A stretch of 64,000 bases of DNA, taken from positions 558,001 to 622,000 of the forward strand of contig CAWFTU010000002.1 of the NCBI GenBank assembly GCA_963818725.1, in the 5' to 3' direction. Position 1 is the stretch's first letter, and each line of letters opens with the position of its first letter. Both the position numbers and the translations under genes were made by a program. Under the pieces are notes generated by a model. That model did no database searches, was not told the DNA's origin, and saw only the letters and a list, made by a program, of their open reading frames with translations. This DNA is from DATFDN01 sp963818725. GTDB taxonomy: Bacteria; Pseudomonadota; Alphaproteobacteria; Acetobacterales; Acetobacteraceae. This document shows positions 36,107-45,303 of the stretch, in pieces.

Positions 36107-36569
36107 ATGGCGCGCGCTCCCATCCATCCCGGCAACATCCTGGCCGACGAGTTGGCCGAGCTGGGGATCGCGCCGACCGAACTGGCGCGCCAGCTTCGCG
36201 TGCCGCACAACCGGATCAGCCAGATCCTCCAGGGCAAGCGCGCCCATCACCGGCGATACCGCCCTGCGGCTGGGTTACTGGTTCGGCACCAGCGCCGCAT
36301 TCTGGATGAACCTGCAAAGCCTGTCCGACGTGCGGGTTGCCGAATTGGAGAGCGGAAGTGAAGTGGCGCGGCTGCCGCGGCGGCCCGATGCTCCCGGCCG
36401 TGCCACTATTGCGCTCGATCCCTCCCCCCGACCCCCTCCCGCAAGGGAAGGGGATAAGTCGGCTCCTCGACGTAGTTCTCGCGGGCTAAATTCTCCGGTC
36501 CTGCCAGTCCCGCTCGACCGCCGCGAGAACAGGTCCGTCACACCTGCCGCTCCACCATCAACTGCTTGA
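36107..36569 (+). pseudogene. higA: HigA-type antitoxin, frameshifted
   Basis: An Xre/HigA helix-turn-helix antitoxin. APIHPGNILADELAELGIAPTELARQLRVPHNRISQILQGKR is the N-terminal DNA-binding domain. The continuation TGDTALRLGYWFGTSAAFWMNLQSLSDVRVAELESG is in another frame because of one extra C near 36243 (CGCGCCCATCACC). Normal HigA ends soon after; here the restored frame reads on and overlaps the 3' end of sdhB. A short GC-rich repeat (CCTCCCGCAAGGGAAGGGG) lies in the tail, a type often dispersed between alphaproteobacterial genes. Confidence 0.8.
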
Positions 36570-37320
36570 TCGCGGCGATCGCCTTGGCCGGATTCAGCCC
36601 CTTCGGGCAGGTATCCGTGCAGTTCATGATCGTGTGGCAGCGGTACAGCTTGAAGGGGTCTTGCAGCGCGTCCAGCCGCTCCCCCGTGTACTCGTCGCGC
36701 GAATTGGCGATCCAGCGATACGCCTGAAGGAGGACCGCCGGACCCAGATAACGGTCGCCATTCCACCAATAGCTCGGGCACGAGGTCGTGCAGCAGAAGC
36801 ACAGGATGCACTCCCACAGCCCATCAAGCTGCGACCGCTCCTTGCGGCTCTGCAACCGCTCGCCGTCCGGCGGAGGCGGCGTGTCGGCTTTCAGCCAGGG
36901 CTCGATGCTGCGGAGCTGGGCGTAGTTCTGGGTCAGGTCCGGAACCAGATCCTTCACCACGGCCAGGTGCGGCAGGGGCGTGATCCGCACCGGGCCCTTC
37001 ACCTCCCCGATCGGCTTGAGGCAGGCGAGCGTGTTGCCGCCGTCGATGTTCATCGAGCAACTGCCACAGATGCCCTCGCGGCAGGAACGGCGGAAGGTCA
37101 GCGTGGAATCGACCTCGTTCTTGATCTTGATGAGCGCGTCCAGGACCATCGGCCCGCACGCGTCGAGATCAATCTCGTAGGTGTCGGTGCGGGGGTTCTC
37201 TCCCAGGTCGGGGTCCCAGCGATAGATGCTGAACGCCTTGACACGCTTGGCGCCCGCCGGGGCCTTGTAGGTCTTGCCCTGCGTGACGCGGCTGTTCCGG
37301 GGAAGGTTGAAGGCGACCAT
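36538..37320 (-). CDS. sdhB: Succinate dehydrogenase iron-sulfur subunit
   Basis: A 260-residue protein. The N-terminal ferredoxin domain binds [2Fe-2S] through CREGICGSCSMNIDGGNTLAC. The C-terminal domain binds [4Fe-4S] and [3Fe-4S] through CILCFCCTTSCPSYWW and CHTIMNCTDTCPKGLNPAKAI. It passes electrons from SdhA to the membrane quinone site. Full length. It is the last gene of sdhCDAB, 139 bases after sdhA, a wider gap than usual. Confidence 0.97.
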   Translation of the reverse strand: MVAFNLPRNSRVTQGKTYKAPAGAKRVKAFSIYRWDPDLGENPRTDTYEIDLDACGPMVLDALIKIKNEVDSTLTFRRSCREGICGSCSMNIDGGNTLACLKPIGEVKGPVRITPLPHLAVVKDLVPDLTQNYAQLRSIEPWLKADTPPPPDGERLQSRKERSQLDGLWECILCFCCTTSCPSYWWNGDRYLGPAVLLQAYRWIANSRDEYTGERLDALQDPFKLYRCHTIMNCTDTCPKGLNPAKAIAAIKQLMVERQV

Positions 37321-37459
37321 GTTGTCGTTGGACCTCGTGTTGGCGCCCCCTTGCCGTCACGCTCGCGCTTGTCGCGAGCATCCACGCCCTTCTTGCACCT
37401 TCGAAAGCCGCGGATGATCGGGACGAGCCCAGCCATGACGAGTGGGGAGCGCAATTCTC

Positions 37460-39271
37460 CTAATAAACCCGCTTCTTCGGCGGAAACACCGACACTTCGT
37501 TGGTCAGCGTCCGCATCTTCACCGGGCGGTAGTCAAGCCGTACCTCGCCCGCCGGATCGCACCAGGACAGCGTGTGCTTCATCCAGTGCTGATCGTCGCG
37601 GTCGGGATAGTCGTCGTGCGCGTGCGCGCCGCGGCTCTCCGTGCGGGCCTCGGCGCTGACCATGGTGGTCACGGCGTTGCCCATCAGGTTCTGCAATTCC
37701 AGCGCCTCCATCAGGTCGCTGTTCCAGATCACCCCGCGATCGGACACCGACATGTCGGCGAGCCCGTCCCACACGCGGTGGATCTTGTCCACGCCCTCCC
37801 TCAAGCTGGCGCTGTTGCGGAACACCGCCGCGTGGCTCTGCATGGTGCGCTGCATCTCAAGCCGCAGCGCCGCGACCGTGGTGCCGCCGCGCGCGTTGCG
37901 CGCGCGGTCGAAGCGATCCAGCGTCGCATCACCCGCACCCTGCGGCAGCGGCGGCTGGGATTCATCGGGGCGCACCACCTCGGCCGCGCGGTGCGCGGCG
38001 GCGCGGCCAAACACCACCAGGTCGAGCAGCGAGTTCGTGCCCAACCGGTTCGCTCCGTGCACCGAGACGCAGGCGCACTCGCCCACCGCCATCAGGCCGG
38101 GAATGACCGCGTCCGGGTCGGACGGCGTCGGGCGCAGCACCTCGCCGTGGTAGTTCGTCGGGATCCCGCCCATGTTGTAATGCACCGTGGGCAGGACCGG
38201 GATCGGATCCTTCGTCACGTCCACGCCCGCGAACACCCGCGCCGTCTCCGAAATCCCCGGAAGGCGCTCATGCAGCAGCTCGGCGCCGAGATGCTCCAGA
38301 TGGAGCATGATGTGGTCCTTGTTCGGCCCGCAGCCGCGCCCCTCGTTGATCTCGATGGTCATGGAGCGGGAGACCACGTCGCGCGAGGCGAGGTCCTTGG
38401 CGGTCGGCGCGTACCGCTCCATGAACCGCTCGCCCTCGGCGTTGGTCAGGTACCCGCCCTCGCCGCGCGCGCCCTCGGTGATCAGGCAACCGGCGGGGAA
38501 GATTCCCGTGGGGTGGAACTGCACGAACTCCATGTCCTGGCACGGCAGTCCGGCGCGCAGCACCATCGCGTTGCCGTCGCCGGTGCAGGTGTGCGCCGAG
38601 GTGCAGGAGAGGAAGGCGCGCCCGTAGCCGCCGGTCGCCATCACCACTGTCTGCGCGCGGAAGCGGTGCAGCGAGCCGTCCTCCAGGCACCACGCAGTGA
38701 CGCCGCGGCAGACGCCCTCGTTGTCGATGATCAGGTCGAGGGCGAAATACTCGATGAAGAACTCCGCCTCGTGCTTCAGGCATTGTTGATACAGCGTGTG
38801 CAGCATCGCGTGGCCGGTGCGATCGGCGGCGGCACAGGCGCGCATCGCCGGCTCCTTGCCGTATTCCTTCATGTGCCCGCCGAAGGGGCGCTGGTAGATC
38901 CGCCCGTCCTCGGTGCGGCTGAAGGGCATCCCGAAATGCTCAAGCTCGTACACCGCCGGGATCGCCTCGCGGCACATGTACTCGATGGCGTCCTGGTCGC
39001 CCAGCCAGTCCGATCCCTTCACGGTGTCGTACATGTGCCAGCGCCAGTCGTCCTCGCCCATGTTGCCGAGCGCGGCGCCAATCCCGCCTTGCGCGGCGAC
39101 GGTGTGGCTGCGGGTCGGGAAGACCTTGGTGATGCAGGCGGTCTTGAACCCGGCCGCGCCCATGCCCAGCGTGGCGCGCAGACCCGACCCGCCCGCGCCC
39201 ACCACCACCACGTCATAGGTGTGGTCGACGAAGCTGTAGGCAGGGCGCAACGGCGTGGCGATGACGTTCAT
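37460..39271 (-). CDS. sdhA: Succinate dehydrogenase flavoprotein subunit
   Basis: A 603-residue flavoprotein that oxidises succinate to fumarate. The FAD-binding Rossmann fold is YDVVVVGAGGSGLRATLG. The covalent FAD histidine lies in PTRSHTVAAQGG. The substrate-binding region includes QFHPTGIFPAGCLITEGARGEGG, and the capping-domain block GANRLGTNSLLDLVVFGRAA is near residue 400. The reading frame is open far upstream, but MNVIATPLRPAYS is the family start and overlaps the sdhD stop by 4 bases. Confidence 0.97.
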   Translation of the reverse strand: MNVIATPLRPAYSFVDHTYDVVVVGAGGSGLRATLGMGAAGFKTACITKVFPTRSHTVAAQGGIGAALGNMGEDDWRWHMYDTVKGSDWLGDQDAIEYMCREAIPAVYELEHFGMPFSRTEDGRIYQRPFGGHMKEYGKEPAMRACAAADRTGHAMLHTLYQQCLKHEAEFFIEYFALDLIIDNEGVCRGVTAWCLEDGSLHRFRAQTVVMATGGYGRAFLSCTSAHTCTGDGNAMVLRAGLPCQDMEFVQFHPTGIFPAGCLITEGARGEGGYLTNAEGERFMERYAPTAKDLASRDVVSRSMTIEINEGRGCGPNKDHIMLHLEHLGAELLHERLPGISETARVFAGVDVTKDPIPVLPTVHYNMGGIPTNYHGEVLRPTPSDPDAVIPGLMAVGECACVSVHGANRLGTNSLLDLVVFGRAAAHRAAEVVRPDESQPPLPQGAGDATLDRFDRARNARGGTTVAALRLEMQRTMQSHAAVFRNSASLREGVDKIHRVWDGLADMSVSDRGVIWNSDLMEALELQNLMGNAVTTMVSAEARTESRGAHAHDDYPDRDDQHWMKHTLSWCDPAGEVRLDYRPVKMRTLTNEVSVFPPKKRVY

Positions 39272-39699
39272 GGAACCGAACTCCCAAGCCCCAGGCGCAG
39301 CGCGGCGATGACGCAGAACACGGCGGCCAGGATGCAAACCGCGCGCGCAAGCAGGAGCAGCCCCATGCGCGGCAGCTCCGTGTGCACGTAGTCCTCGATC
39401 ACCACCTGGAGGCCCATCGCCATGTGCCAGAAGGTGATGACGACCAGGCACAGGATCAGCACCAGCGGCACCGGCGCTTGCAGCCAGGCGATCATGCCGG
39501 CGCGCGTCGTGCCCTCCAGCCCGATGACGGCGCCGATGAACCAGAGTGTCAGCGGGACCAGGGCGATCGAGGTCACGCGCTCGATCCACCATGTGCCGGA
39601 CCCCGCGCGCGCCGCGCCGAGCCCGCGCACCCGCCCGAGCTGGGAGCGCAGGATGTCGACCTGGGTCGACTTGCCGGAGATACTGCCCTTGACCGCCAT
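39268..39699 (-). CDS. sdhD: Succinate dehydrogenase membrane anchor subunit D
   Basis: A 143-residue membrane protein with three hydrophobic helices. SGTWWIERVTSIALVPLTLWFI contains the Arg/Ser region near the quinone site, and FWHMAMGLQVVIEDYVHTELPRM carries the haem-ligand histidine pattern. With SdhC it anchors SdhAB and forms the haem b/ubiquinone site. The start ATG abuts the sdhC stop (one-base overlap), so translation is coupled. Confidence 0.94.
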   Translation of the reverse strand: MAVKGSISGKSTQVDILRSQLGRVRGLGAARAGSGTWWIERVTSIALVPLTLWFIGAVIGLEGTTRAGMIAWLQAPVPLVLILCLVVITFWHMAMGLQVVIEDYVHTELPRMGLLLLARAVCILAAVFCVIAALRLGLGSSVP

Positions 39700-40130
39700 C
39701 ACCACACCACGAACCCGACGATCCAGACGATCAGCGTCGCCACGACCGTCACCGCGATCACGCCCCAGCCGGTGACGCGATAGCGCCGGTCGTCGAACCC
39801 ATAGCCGGCGTCCCAAACGAGGTGGCGGATGCCCTGAAACAGATGCAGCAGCAGCGCCGCCGCCCAGCAGAGCAGCAGGAACACGCCGAACCACGATCCG
39901 AGGAAGCCCTGCACGGTCTCGAAGGCCGCGTCGGAGGCGGCCGCAGCGACCAGCCACCAGGTCATCAGCAACGCGCCGACCGAAAGGCCAATCCCCGTGG
40001 CCCGGTGGCTGATCGAGAGCACCATGCTCACCGGCCATTTGTAGACCTGTATATGGGGCGACAGCGGCCGCTCGACCAGCTTGCCGTCGCTCCTGCGCCC
40101 CGTCAGGAGCGCGTCGCGCACATCCCTCAC
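39699..40130 (-). CDS. sdhC: Succinate dehydrogenase cytochrome b556 subunit
   Basis: A 143-residue membrane protein with three helices. RPLSPHIQVYKWPVSMVLSISHRATGIGLSVG is the family signature with the quinone-site Ser and Arg, and LLHLFQGIRHLVWDAGYGF contains the haem b axial histidine. First gene of the sdhCDAB operon. A small anchored protein and a BKACE gene lie upstream on the same strand, so transcription may begin further back. Confidence 0.95.
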   Translation of the reverse strand: MRDVRDALLTGRRSDGKLVERPLSPHIQVYKWPVSMVLSISHRATGIGLSVGALLMTWWLVAAAASDAAFETVQGFLGSWFGVFLLLCWAAALLLHLFQGIRHLVWDAGYGFDDRRYRVTGWGVIAVTVVATLIVWIVGFVVW

Positions 40131-40191
40131 GATGCCTGTGTTCCCCCGGCGAGAGCCGCCGCCTTGCGATTACCTGTCCAAATAATCAGGG

Positions 40192-40494
40192 TCAACGCGA
40201 GGGCAAGTCGAGCAGGTCTCGCCAATACCCGACCGCGCAGCCCAGGTCGGAGGGCAGCGCGGGGTAGTGTCCTTTGGCTTGCGTCGCGGCAACCCAGCCA
40301 TGCGACAGCGGCTCGAGATAGGCCCTCGCGACCGCGAGGCTCAGCAGGTGGGCGGGGTGGGCGTCCGCGTCGGCCGTTGTGAGGAATCGCTTTTCGACCG
40401 CCTGGCAGGGTGTGGCGGCGTGCTCGTTCCACAGCGGGTAGAGGTAGCCGACACCGGCGGCGAGCGCGCCGGCCGCGACGAGCTTGGCCAGCAC
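40192..40494 (-). CDS. Small membrane-anchored protein of unknown function
   Basis: About 100 residues. The N terminus VLAKLVAAGALAAGVGYLYPLW is a single hydrophobic helix without a lipobox, followed by a soluble part with one Cys early (ATPCQAVEKRFL) and one late (SDLGCAVGYWRDLL) that could pair. The GTG start lies just upstream of, and out of frame with, the end of the BKACE gene (2-base gap). It sits between the BKACE gene and sdhC on the same strand. Not recognised. Confidence 0.6.
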   Translation of the reverse strand: MLAKLVAAGALAAGVGYLYPLWNEHAATPCQAVEKRFLTTADADAHPAHLLSLAVARAYLEPLSHGWVAATQAKGHYPALPSDLGCAVGYWRDLLDLPSR

Positions 40495-40496
40495 GG

Positions 40497-41426
40497 CTAA
40501 AATCCCACCCTGTCGCCGCCCTTGAGCTTGAGGGTCGCGCGCGCCTCGGCCGGGCTCGCGATCTCCAGGCTCAGCTCCTCCAGGATTCGGCGGATCTTCG
40601 CGACCTGCTCGGCGTTCGAGGTGGCGAGCTGGCCCTTGCCGATATAGAGGCTGTCCTCCAGCCCGACGCGCACGTTGCCCCCCATGATCCCGGCCATGGT
40701 GGTGAACGCCATTTGATGGCGCCCCGCGGCCAGCACCGACCAGACATAGGCGTTGCCGAACAGCCGGTCGGCGGTTTCCTTCATGAACAGCAGGTTGCGC
40801 TGATCGGCCCCTATCCCGCCCAGGATGCCGAAGATCGTCTGCACGAACAGCGGCGGCTCGACGATCTTCTGGTCCAGGCAATAGGCCAGGTTGTACAGGT
40901 GCCCCACGTCGTAGCACTCGAACTCGAAGCGCGTGCCGTGGGCCTTGCCCAGCCGCTCGACGATCCCCGCGATGTCGCCGAACGTGTTGCGGAAGATGTG
41001 ATCGACAGTGCGTTCCAGATACGGCTTTTCCCAGTCGTGCTTCCAGACCTTCACCCGGTCACCGGCGCGGGAGATGTTGAAGTTCATGCTGCCCATGTTA
41101 AGGCTGCACATCTCGGGCTTGGCCAGTAAAGGCGCGGCGAGCCGGTCGTCGAGCGTCATGGTTAGTCCGCCGCCCGTGGTGATGTTCACCACCGCATCGG
41201 TGCTTTGCTTGATCGTGGGCAAGAAACGCATGAACACGCCGGGATCGGGCGTCGGGGCGCCGGTCTGGGGATCGCGGGCGTGCAGGTGGATGATCGCCGC
41301 CCCCGCCTCGGCGGCCTCGATCGAGGCGCGCGCGATCTCCTCGGGCGTGATGGGCAGGTGAGGCGACATGCTCGGGGTGTGGATCGCGCCGGTGACGGCG
41401 CAGCTGATGATGACCTTGTTCGCCAT
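40497..41426 (-). CDS. BKACE (DUF849) beta-keto acid cleavage enzyme family protein
   Basis: A 309-residue TIM-barrel enzyme of the 3-keto-5-aminohexanoate cleavage family. It starts KVIISCAVTGAIHTPSMSPHLPITPEEIA, has the zinc-binding IHLHARDPQTG, and TTGGG and EFECYDVGHLYN blocks. These enzymes condense a beta-keto acid with acetyl-CoA to give acetoacetate and a new CoA ester. The specific substrate cannot be read from sequence. The ATG at MANKVII with a GGAGGGAAGG site is preferred over the longer frame. Confidence 0.92.
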   Translation of the reverse strand: MANKVIISCAVTGAIHTPSMSPHLPITPEEIARASIEAAEAGAAIIHLHARDPQTGAPTPDPGVFMRFLPTIKQSTDAVVNITTGGGLTMTLDDRLAAPLLAKPEMCSLNMGSMNFNISRAGDRVKVWKHDWEKPYLERTVDHIFRNTFGDIAGIVERLGKAHGTRFEFECYDVGHLYNLAYCLDQKIVEPPLFVQTIFGILGGIGADQRNLLFMKETADRLFGNAYVWSVLAAGRHQMAFTTMAGIMGGNVRVGLEDSLYIGKGQLATSNAEQVAKIRRILEELSLEIASPAEARATLKLKGGDRVGF

Positions 41427-41471
41427 GACCTTCCCTCCGGGTGCCGGGGCCGATCCTAGCACGGAACCCGG

Positions 41472-44339
41472 TTAGCCCGGCGAGAGGGCAGGCGTGCGCA
41501 GCGCGCGATTAAACAGGAACGGAACAATCCCGCCAGCCAGCGTGACCGCGACCTCGACCGGGCCGAGCGGTGTCAGCCCGAGCAGGCGGCGCAGGGCGGG
41601 AACCAGCACCGCCGCGCCTTGCGCGCCGAAGGACAGGGCGAGCGTGCCGCGCAACGCCGGGTTGGGCGGGGCGCCGGGATCGCGGCAGTTGAGCGCGTGC
41701 AGCAGTTGACCGAGCAGCAGGCTGCCAAACACCATCGTGGATGCCTGTCCGCCGCCCCGCATCGCGCCCCAACTGCCGGCCGCGAGCGCGCCGGCCGCCA
41801 TCCCGCCTCCCTCGCGCACAAGGCCCGGCCAAGCCGCTTGGTCGAGGATCGGCGCCTCGCGCGGGGGCGGCGGGCGCCGCATCTGCCCCGGCGCTGGCGC
41901 CTCACAGGCGAGACCCAGACCGGGCAGGACGTCGGAAACGAGGTTGATCCACAAAAGCTGCAAGGCGTTCAGCGGCTCGGCCGAGCCAAGGGCGGTGCCC
42001 GCCAGCACGACGAGGATCTCGCTCATGTTGGTGGCGAGCAGATAGCGCGTGGCACGCCGGACATTGGCGCGGGTCGCCCGGCCGCGCCCGATCGCATCCA
42101 CCAGCGGCTCCAGGCCGCCGGGTGGCAGCACCACCCCAGCCACCTCCCGCGCCGCCTCCGCGCCGGGGCCGCCCATTGCGATTCCGACATCGGCGGTCTT
42201 GAGCGCCGGGCCGTCGTTGAAGCCGTCGCCTGCCATGGCAACCACCAAGCCGGCCGCCTGCAGGGCGCGCACGATGTGCAGCTTCTGCGCCGGACTGACC
42301 CGGGCCGCGACGTCCGCCCCCCGGACCAAGGCGGCCAGAGCGAGTGGATCGCGGCCCTCGATCGCGGCGCCATCCAGCACGCGCGGACCCTCAGTGCCGC
42401 CCAAGCCAACCGCGGCCGCGACAGCGCGCGCCGTGGCGCTCTGATCGCCTGTGATCACCAGCGGATGGATGCCCGCCTCCCGCAGCCGCGCCATCAGCGC
42501 CGCGGCGCCCGGCCGCACCGGGTCCGACAGTCCCGCCAGGCCGAGCCAGGTCAGGCTTTCGGGCGCGACATCCGCTCCCTCACGATAGGCGAAGCCGAGG
42601 ACGCGCAAGCCCCGCGCCGCAAGCTCGGCATTCGCCCGCTCGATCGCCTCCCGGCGGGCAGCGGACAGCTCCACGCACCCCCCGCCGGTCAGCTCCGTCG
42701 CGCACAGCGCGAGCACATCCGACGGGCTGCCCTTGACCGCGAGCAGGGTCTCCGCCCCTCGCCGGTGCGCCGTGGTCATGAACCGCTCGGCCTCGCTCCG
42801 ATACCGCACCGACAACCGAGGCGCGGCACGGCGCAGCGCGCGCGGATCGGCCCCAGCCTGGCGGGCTAGCGCGACCAGGGACAGCTCGGTGGCCGAGCCC
42901 TCGTCCGGATCGAGCGACGTCTGGCTGCACAGCACGCCCACCTCGACGAGCCGGGCGAGCACCGGGTCGGCCATGATATCCGCGAACCGTCCGGCCTCCA
43001 GGACCGGCCCCTCGGTCACGAGCGCCGCGACCTCCATCCGGTTGGCAGTCAGCGTCCCGGTCTTGTCGAAGCAGGCCACGTCCACCGAGCCGAGTGTCTC
43101 GACCGCGTCCAGCCGGCGCACCAGCACACCCTCGCGCCGCGCTTCCTCCACGCCGCGGGCCAGCGTGGTGGTGGCGACGGTGGGCAGCCCTTCCGGGATC
43201 GCGGCGATGCCGAGCGAGACGGAGGAGCGCAACAGCCCCATCAGCCCCAGCCCACGCAGCGCGCCGATGCCGAACACGGCGCCGCAGGCCGCGAGCGAGG
43301 CCCAGACCAACTGCCGCCCAACGCGATCAAGCTCGACCTGCATCGTGGTGGGCGGCGGGACAGCCTCGCCCAGAAGGGCGTGAATGCGGCCAATCTCGGT
43401 GCGCCGCCCGGTCGCGACCACGACCGCCGATCCGCTGCCTCCCGTCACGGCCGTCCCGCGCCAGACCATGCTGTCCCGGTCGGCCAAAGCCGTCGCAGGG
43501 GCAACCGCCTCCGCCGACTTCAACACCGGCAGGCTCTCGCCGGTCAGCATCGCCTCGTTGACCGAGAGCTCCTGCGCCCGAAGCACGCGCGCATCCGCGA
43601 GCACCGCGTGATCGCGCGACAGCACCATCAAGTCCCCGGGCACCAGTTCGGCCGCCGGCACTCTGGTCTGCCGCCCGTCGCGCAGCACATGGGCCACGCC
43701 CGCTGGCCCTTCCAGCCCCTGAATCGTCCGCTCGGCGCGGCTTTCGACAGCGAATCCGATCGCGCCGTTCAGCCCGAGAACCGCGGCGATCGCCGCCGCC
43801 TCCGGCAATCCGCCGGTGAACACCGACAAGGCCGCCGCTCCGGCCAGCAGCAGCGACGGCATCGTGCGGAACTGGTCCACAAGGATCGCGAGAGTGTCGC
43901 GCGTGGGCGACCGTGGCAGCAGATTCGGTCCGGCCTCGCGCAGCCGACGCCGCGCCTCGGCCGAAGTGAGTCCGCGAGATCCGCCCTTTACCTCCGCAAG
44001 GACGGCGTCCGCCGTTTGAGCGTGCCAGTCCGCCTCGGCGCCGGCGCACGATCTCCGGCCAGCCGCGATCGCCTCGGTCTGAGCGAGCAACGCGACCCGC
44101 TCCAAGGCCGGGTCATGCAAGACGAGAACGGTGCCGGTGTCCGCGCTCGCCCGTACATCGTTGACGCCAGCCGCCTCAAGAAGGCCGCGCTGCAACCGCT
44201 CGCCCATGGAAGGCGCGCGGCGCAGCCCGCGTACGGCGATACGGGTGCGTCCGGGCAGGGTATGAACCAGCCGGACGCGCGGCCCCTGATGAAGCGCCGG
44301 CGCCTCCGCCGGCTCGCCACCGGCGTCGGGAGGCGCCAT
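41472..44339 (-). CDS. P-type cation-transporting ATPase with HMA-like N domain
   Basis: A 955-residue P-type ATPase. The first 100 residues (VRLVHTLPGRTRIAVRGLRR ...) look like a heavy-metal-associated fold lacking the CxxC pair. Then come a cation-ATPase N domain, the actuator motif MLTGESLPV, the helix-4 ion site IAAIPEGLPTV (PEGLP, as in P2 Ca/Mn pumps rather than CPC metal pumps), the phosphorylated Asp in CFDKTGTLT near residue 423, and the hinge GDGFNDGPAL. So the head is HMA-like but the ion site is P2-like, and the transported ion is uncertain. Two small genes upstream on the same strand probably form an operon with it. Confidence 0.9.
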   Translation of the reverse strand: MAPPDAGGEPAEAPALHQGPRVRLVHTLPGRTRIAVRGLRRAPSMGERLQRGLLEAAGVNDVRASADTGTVLVLHDPALERVALLAQTEAIAAGRRSCAGAEADWHAQTADAVLAEVKGGSRGLTSAEARRRLREAGPNLLPRSPTRDTLAILVDQFRTMPSLLLAGAAALSVFTGGLPEAAAIAAVLGLNGAIGFAVESRAERTIQGLEGPAGVAHVLRDGRQTRVPAAELVPGDLMVLSRDHAVLADARVLRAQELSVNEAMLTGESLPVLKSAEAVAPATALADRDSMVWRGTAVTGGSGSAVVVATGRRTEIGRIHALLGEAVPPPTTMQVELDRVGRQLVWASLAACGAVFGIGALRGLGLMGLLRSSVSLGIAAIPEGLPTVATTTLARGVEEARREGVLVRRLDAVETLGSVDVACFDKTGTLTANRMEVAALVTEGPVLEAGRFADIMADPVLARLVEVGVLCSQTSLDPDEGSATELSLVALARQAGADPRALRRAAPRLSVRYRSEAERFMTTAHRRGAETLLAVKGSPSDVLALCATELTGGGCVELSAARREAIERANAELAARGLRVLGFAYREGADVAPESLTWLGLAGLSDPVRPGAAALMARLREAGIHPLVITGDQSATARAVAAAVGLGGTEGPRVLDGAAIEGRDPLALAALVRGADVAARVSPAQKLHIVRALQAAGLVVAMAGDGFNDGPALKTADVGIAMGGPGAEAAREVAGVVLPPGGLEPLVDAIGRGRATRANVRRATRYLLATNMSEILVVLAGTALGSAEPLNALQLLWINLVSDVLPGLGLACEAPAPGQMRRPPPPREAPILDQAAWPGLVREGGGMAAGALAAGSWGAMRGGGQASTMVFGSLLLGQLLHALNCRDPGAPPNPALRGTLALSFGAQGAAVLVPALRRLLGLTPLGPVEVAVTLAGGIVPFLFNRALRTPALSPG

Positions 44340-44349
44340 GGGTGTGAGT

Positions 44350-44697
44350 TTAGGCTACGGCTGGCGTGGGCGCCGGCTCGGCGTCATGCGCGCGCCGCTT
44401 GCCAGGGCGGGACATCGAGGAATCCACGCCGGAACCTATAGCCGAAGTGTCTGTCCTCATGTCGTTTCGCGCCTCGGCCACCGCGTCGCCGGCCATCTCG
44501 CGCGCTTGCACCACGGCTTCCCGCGCCGAGTCATAAGCGTAGATCCCGCCGCGGATCGCCATCTTCGCCGCCGGCCGCACAACATTGGTCACCATGGGAC
44601 GCAGCAGCGGACCAAGGATCGCCACGCCGAGCCCAACGGCCAGACCAGTGCCCAGGCTGCCTTCGAACACACCCTCGAACACGTCTCCGATTGCCAT
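44350..44697 (-). CDS. DUF5132-like small protein upstream of the P-type ATPase
   Basis: A 115-residue protein. The glycine-rich hydrophobic N terminus (FEGVFEGSLGTGLAVGLGVAILGPLLRPM) probably sits in or on the membrane. It is followed by RPAAKMAIRGGIYAYDSAREAVVQAREMAGDAVAEARND, an amphipathic helix, and a polar tail. This resembles DUF5132 proteins, which recur next to HMA-type P-ATPases, though I assign this by pattern only. It ends 10 bases before the ATPase start. A regulatory or chaperone role for the pump is inferred. Confidence 0.65.
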   Translation of the reverse strand: MAIGDVFEGVFEGSLGTGLAVGLGVAILGPLLRPMVTNVVRPAAKMAIRGGIYAYDSAREAVVQAREMAGDAVAEARNDMRTDTSAIGSGVDSSMSRPGKRRAHDAEPAPTPAVA

Positions 44698-44780
44698 CGT
44701 GCCAACTCCGTCAAAGAAGTGTCATATAACGTGCTGGCGTGACGTGAAGGGCTATGTCACGCCGTTTTGTGCGAGGCGGT

Positions 44781-45242
44781 TCACCACGCTTCCGGCACAC
44801 CCTCGACAACTTCGCCGAGCAGCTCGCGCTCTTCCCGCGATCGGTTTTCCGCCTCGGCAACAGCACGCCGAAGATGGGCCACGTGCCGGCGATAGCGACG
44901 GGAGCGTTCCACGTGATTATCGCCGCCCCAATGCTGGGCGCGGGCGCGGGCGCGGCGCTCGAAACGGCGCACCGCGCGGTGGGCGGACTGTTTCCTCTCC
45001 TCGGGAGTCCGCGCCTTTGCCGCGTCATCGAGCAACGCTTCGAGGGTCTCGGACACCAGCTTGTCGATGAGCCCGCCCTCGGCTTCGAACTCCGCTTCCA
45101 GGAACAGCGATGCGCCGGTCCTGATGGCGGAGCGCAAAGGCGGGGCGAGCTGAGGGAACAAACGCGGCAGCGCCAACGCAGCGGCGCTCACCGCCACGGC
45201 AGCCACCACTTTTCCCGACAGGGTATCTTCGAGAAGAGCCAT
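44781..45242 (-). CDS. Conserved hypothetical protein of the P-ATPase operon
   Basis: A 153-residue protein. The N terminus MALLEDTLSGKVVAAVAVSAAALALPRLFPQLAPPLRSAI is moderately hydrophobic with a possible membrane-associated helix. A helical acidic part and a strongly basic, Arg/Glu-rich C-terminal half follow, likely coiled (RRFERRARARAQHWGG ... AVAEAENRSREERELLGEVVEG). It precedes the DUF5132-like gene on the same strand (83-base gap). Function unknown; association with the ATPase is by position. Confidence 0.6.
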   Translation of the reverse strand: MALLEDTLSGKVVAAVAVSAAALALPRLFPQLAPPLRSAIRTGASLFLEAEFEAEGGLIDKLVSETLEALLDDAAKARTPEERKQSAHRAVRRFERRARARAQHWGGDNHVERSRRYRRHVAHLRRAVAEAENRSREERELLGEVVEGVPEAW

Positions 45243-45303
45243 GTCACGATCCTGTCTGTCGTCGGTGCAATCTCTCCCCGGCCGAACCCTCCGGTACGCG
45301 TCT

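Noticed and set aside
36420..36460. Possible CRISPR-like or REP-type repeat (CCTCCCGCAAGGGAAGGGG)
   Set aside because: Seen only once in the window, so an array cannot be claimed; noted as a dispersed GC-rich repeat in the higA tail.
37442..39391. 649-codon plus-strand open frame
   Set aside because: Antisense to sdhA with His/Arg/Val-rich shadow composition and no conserved domain.
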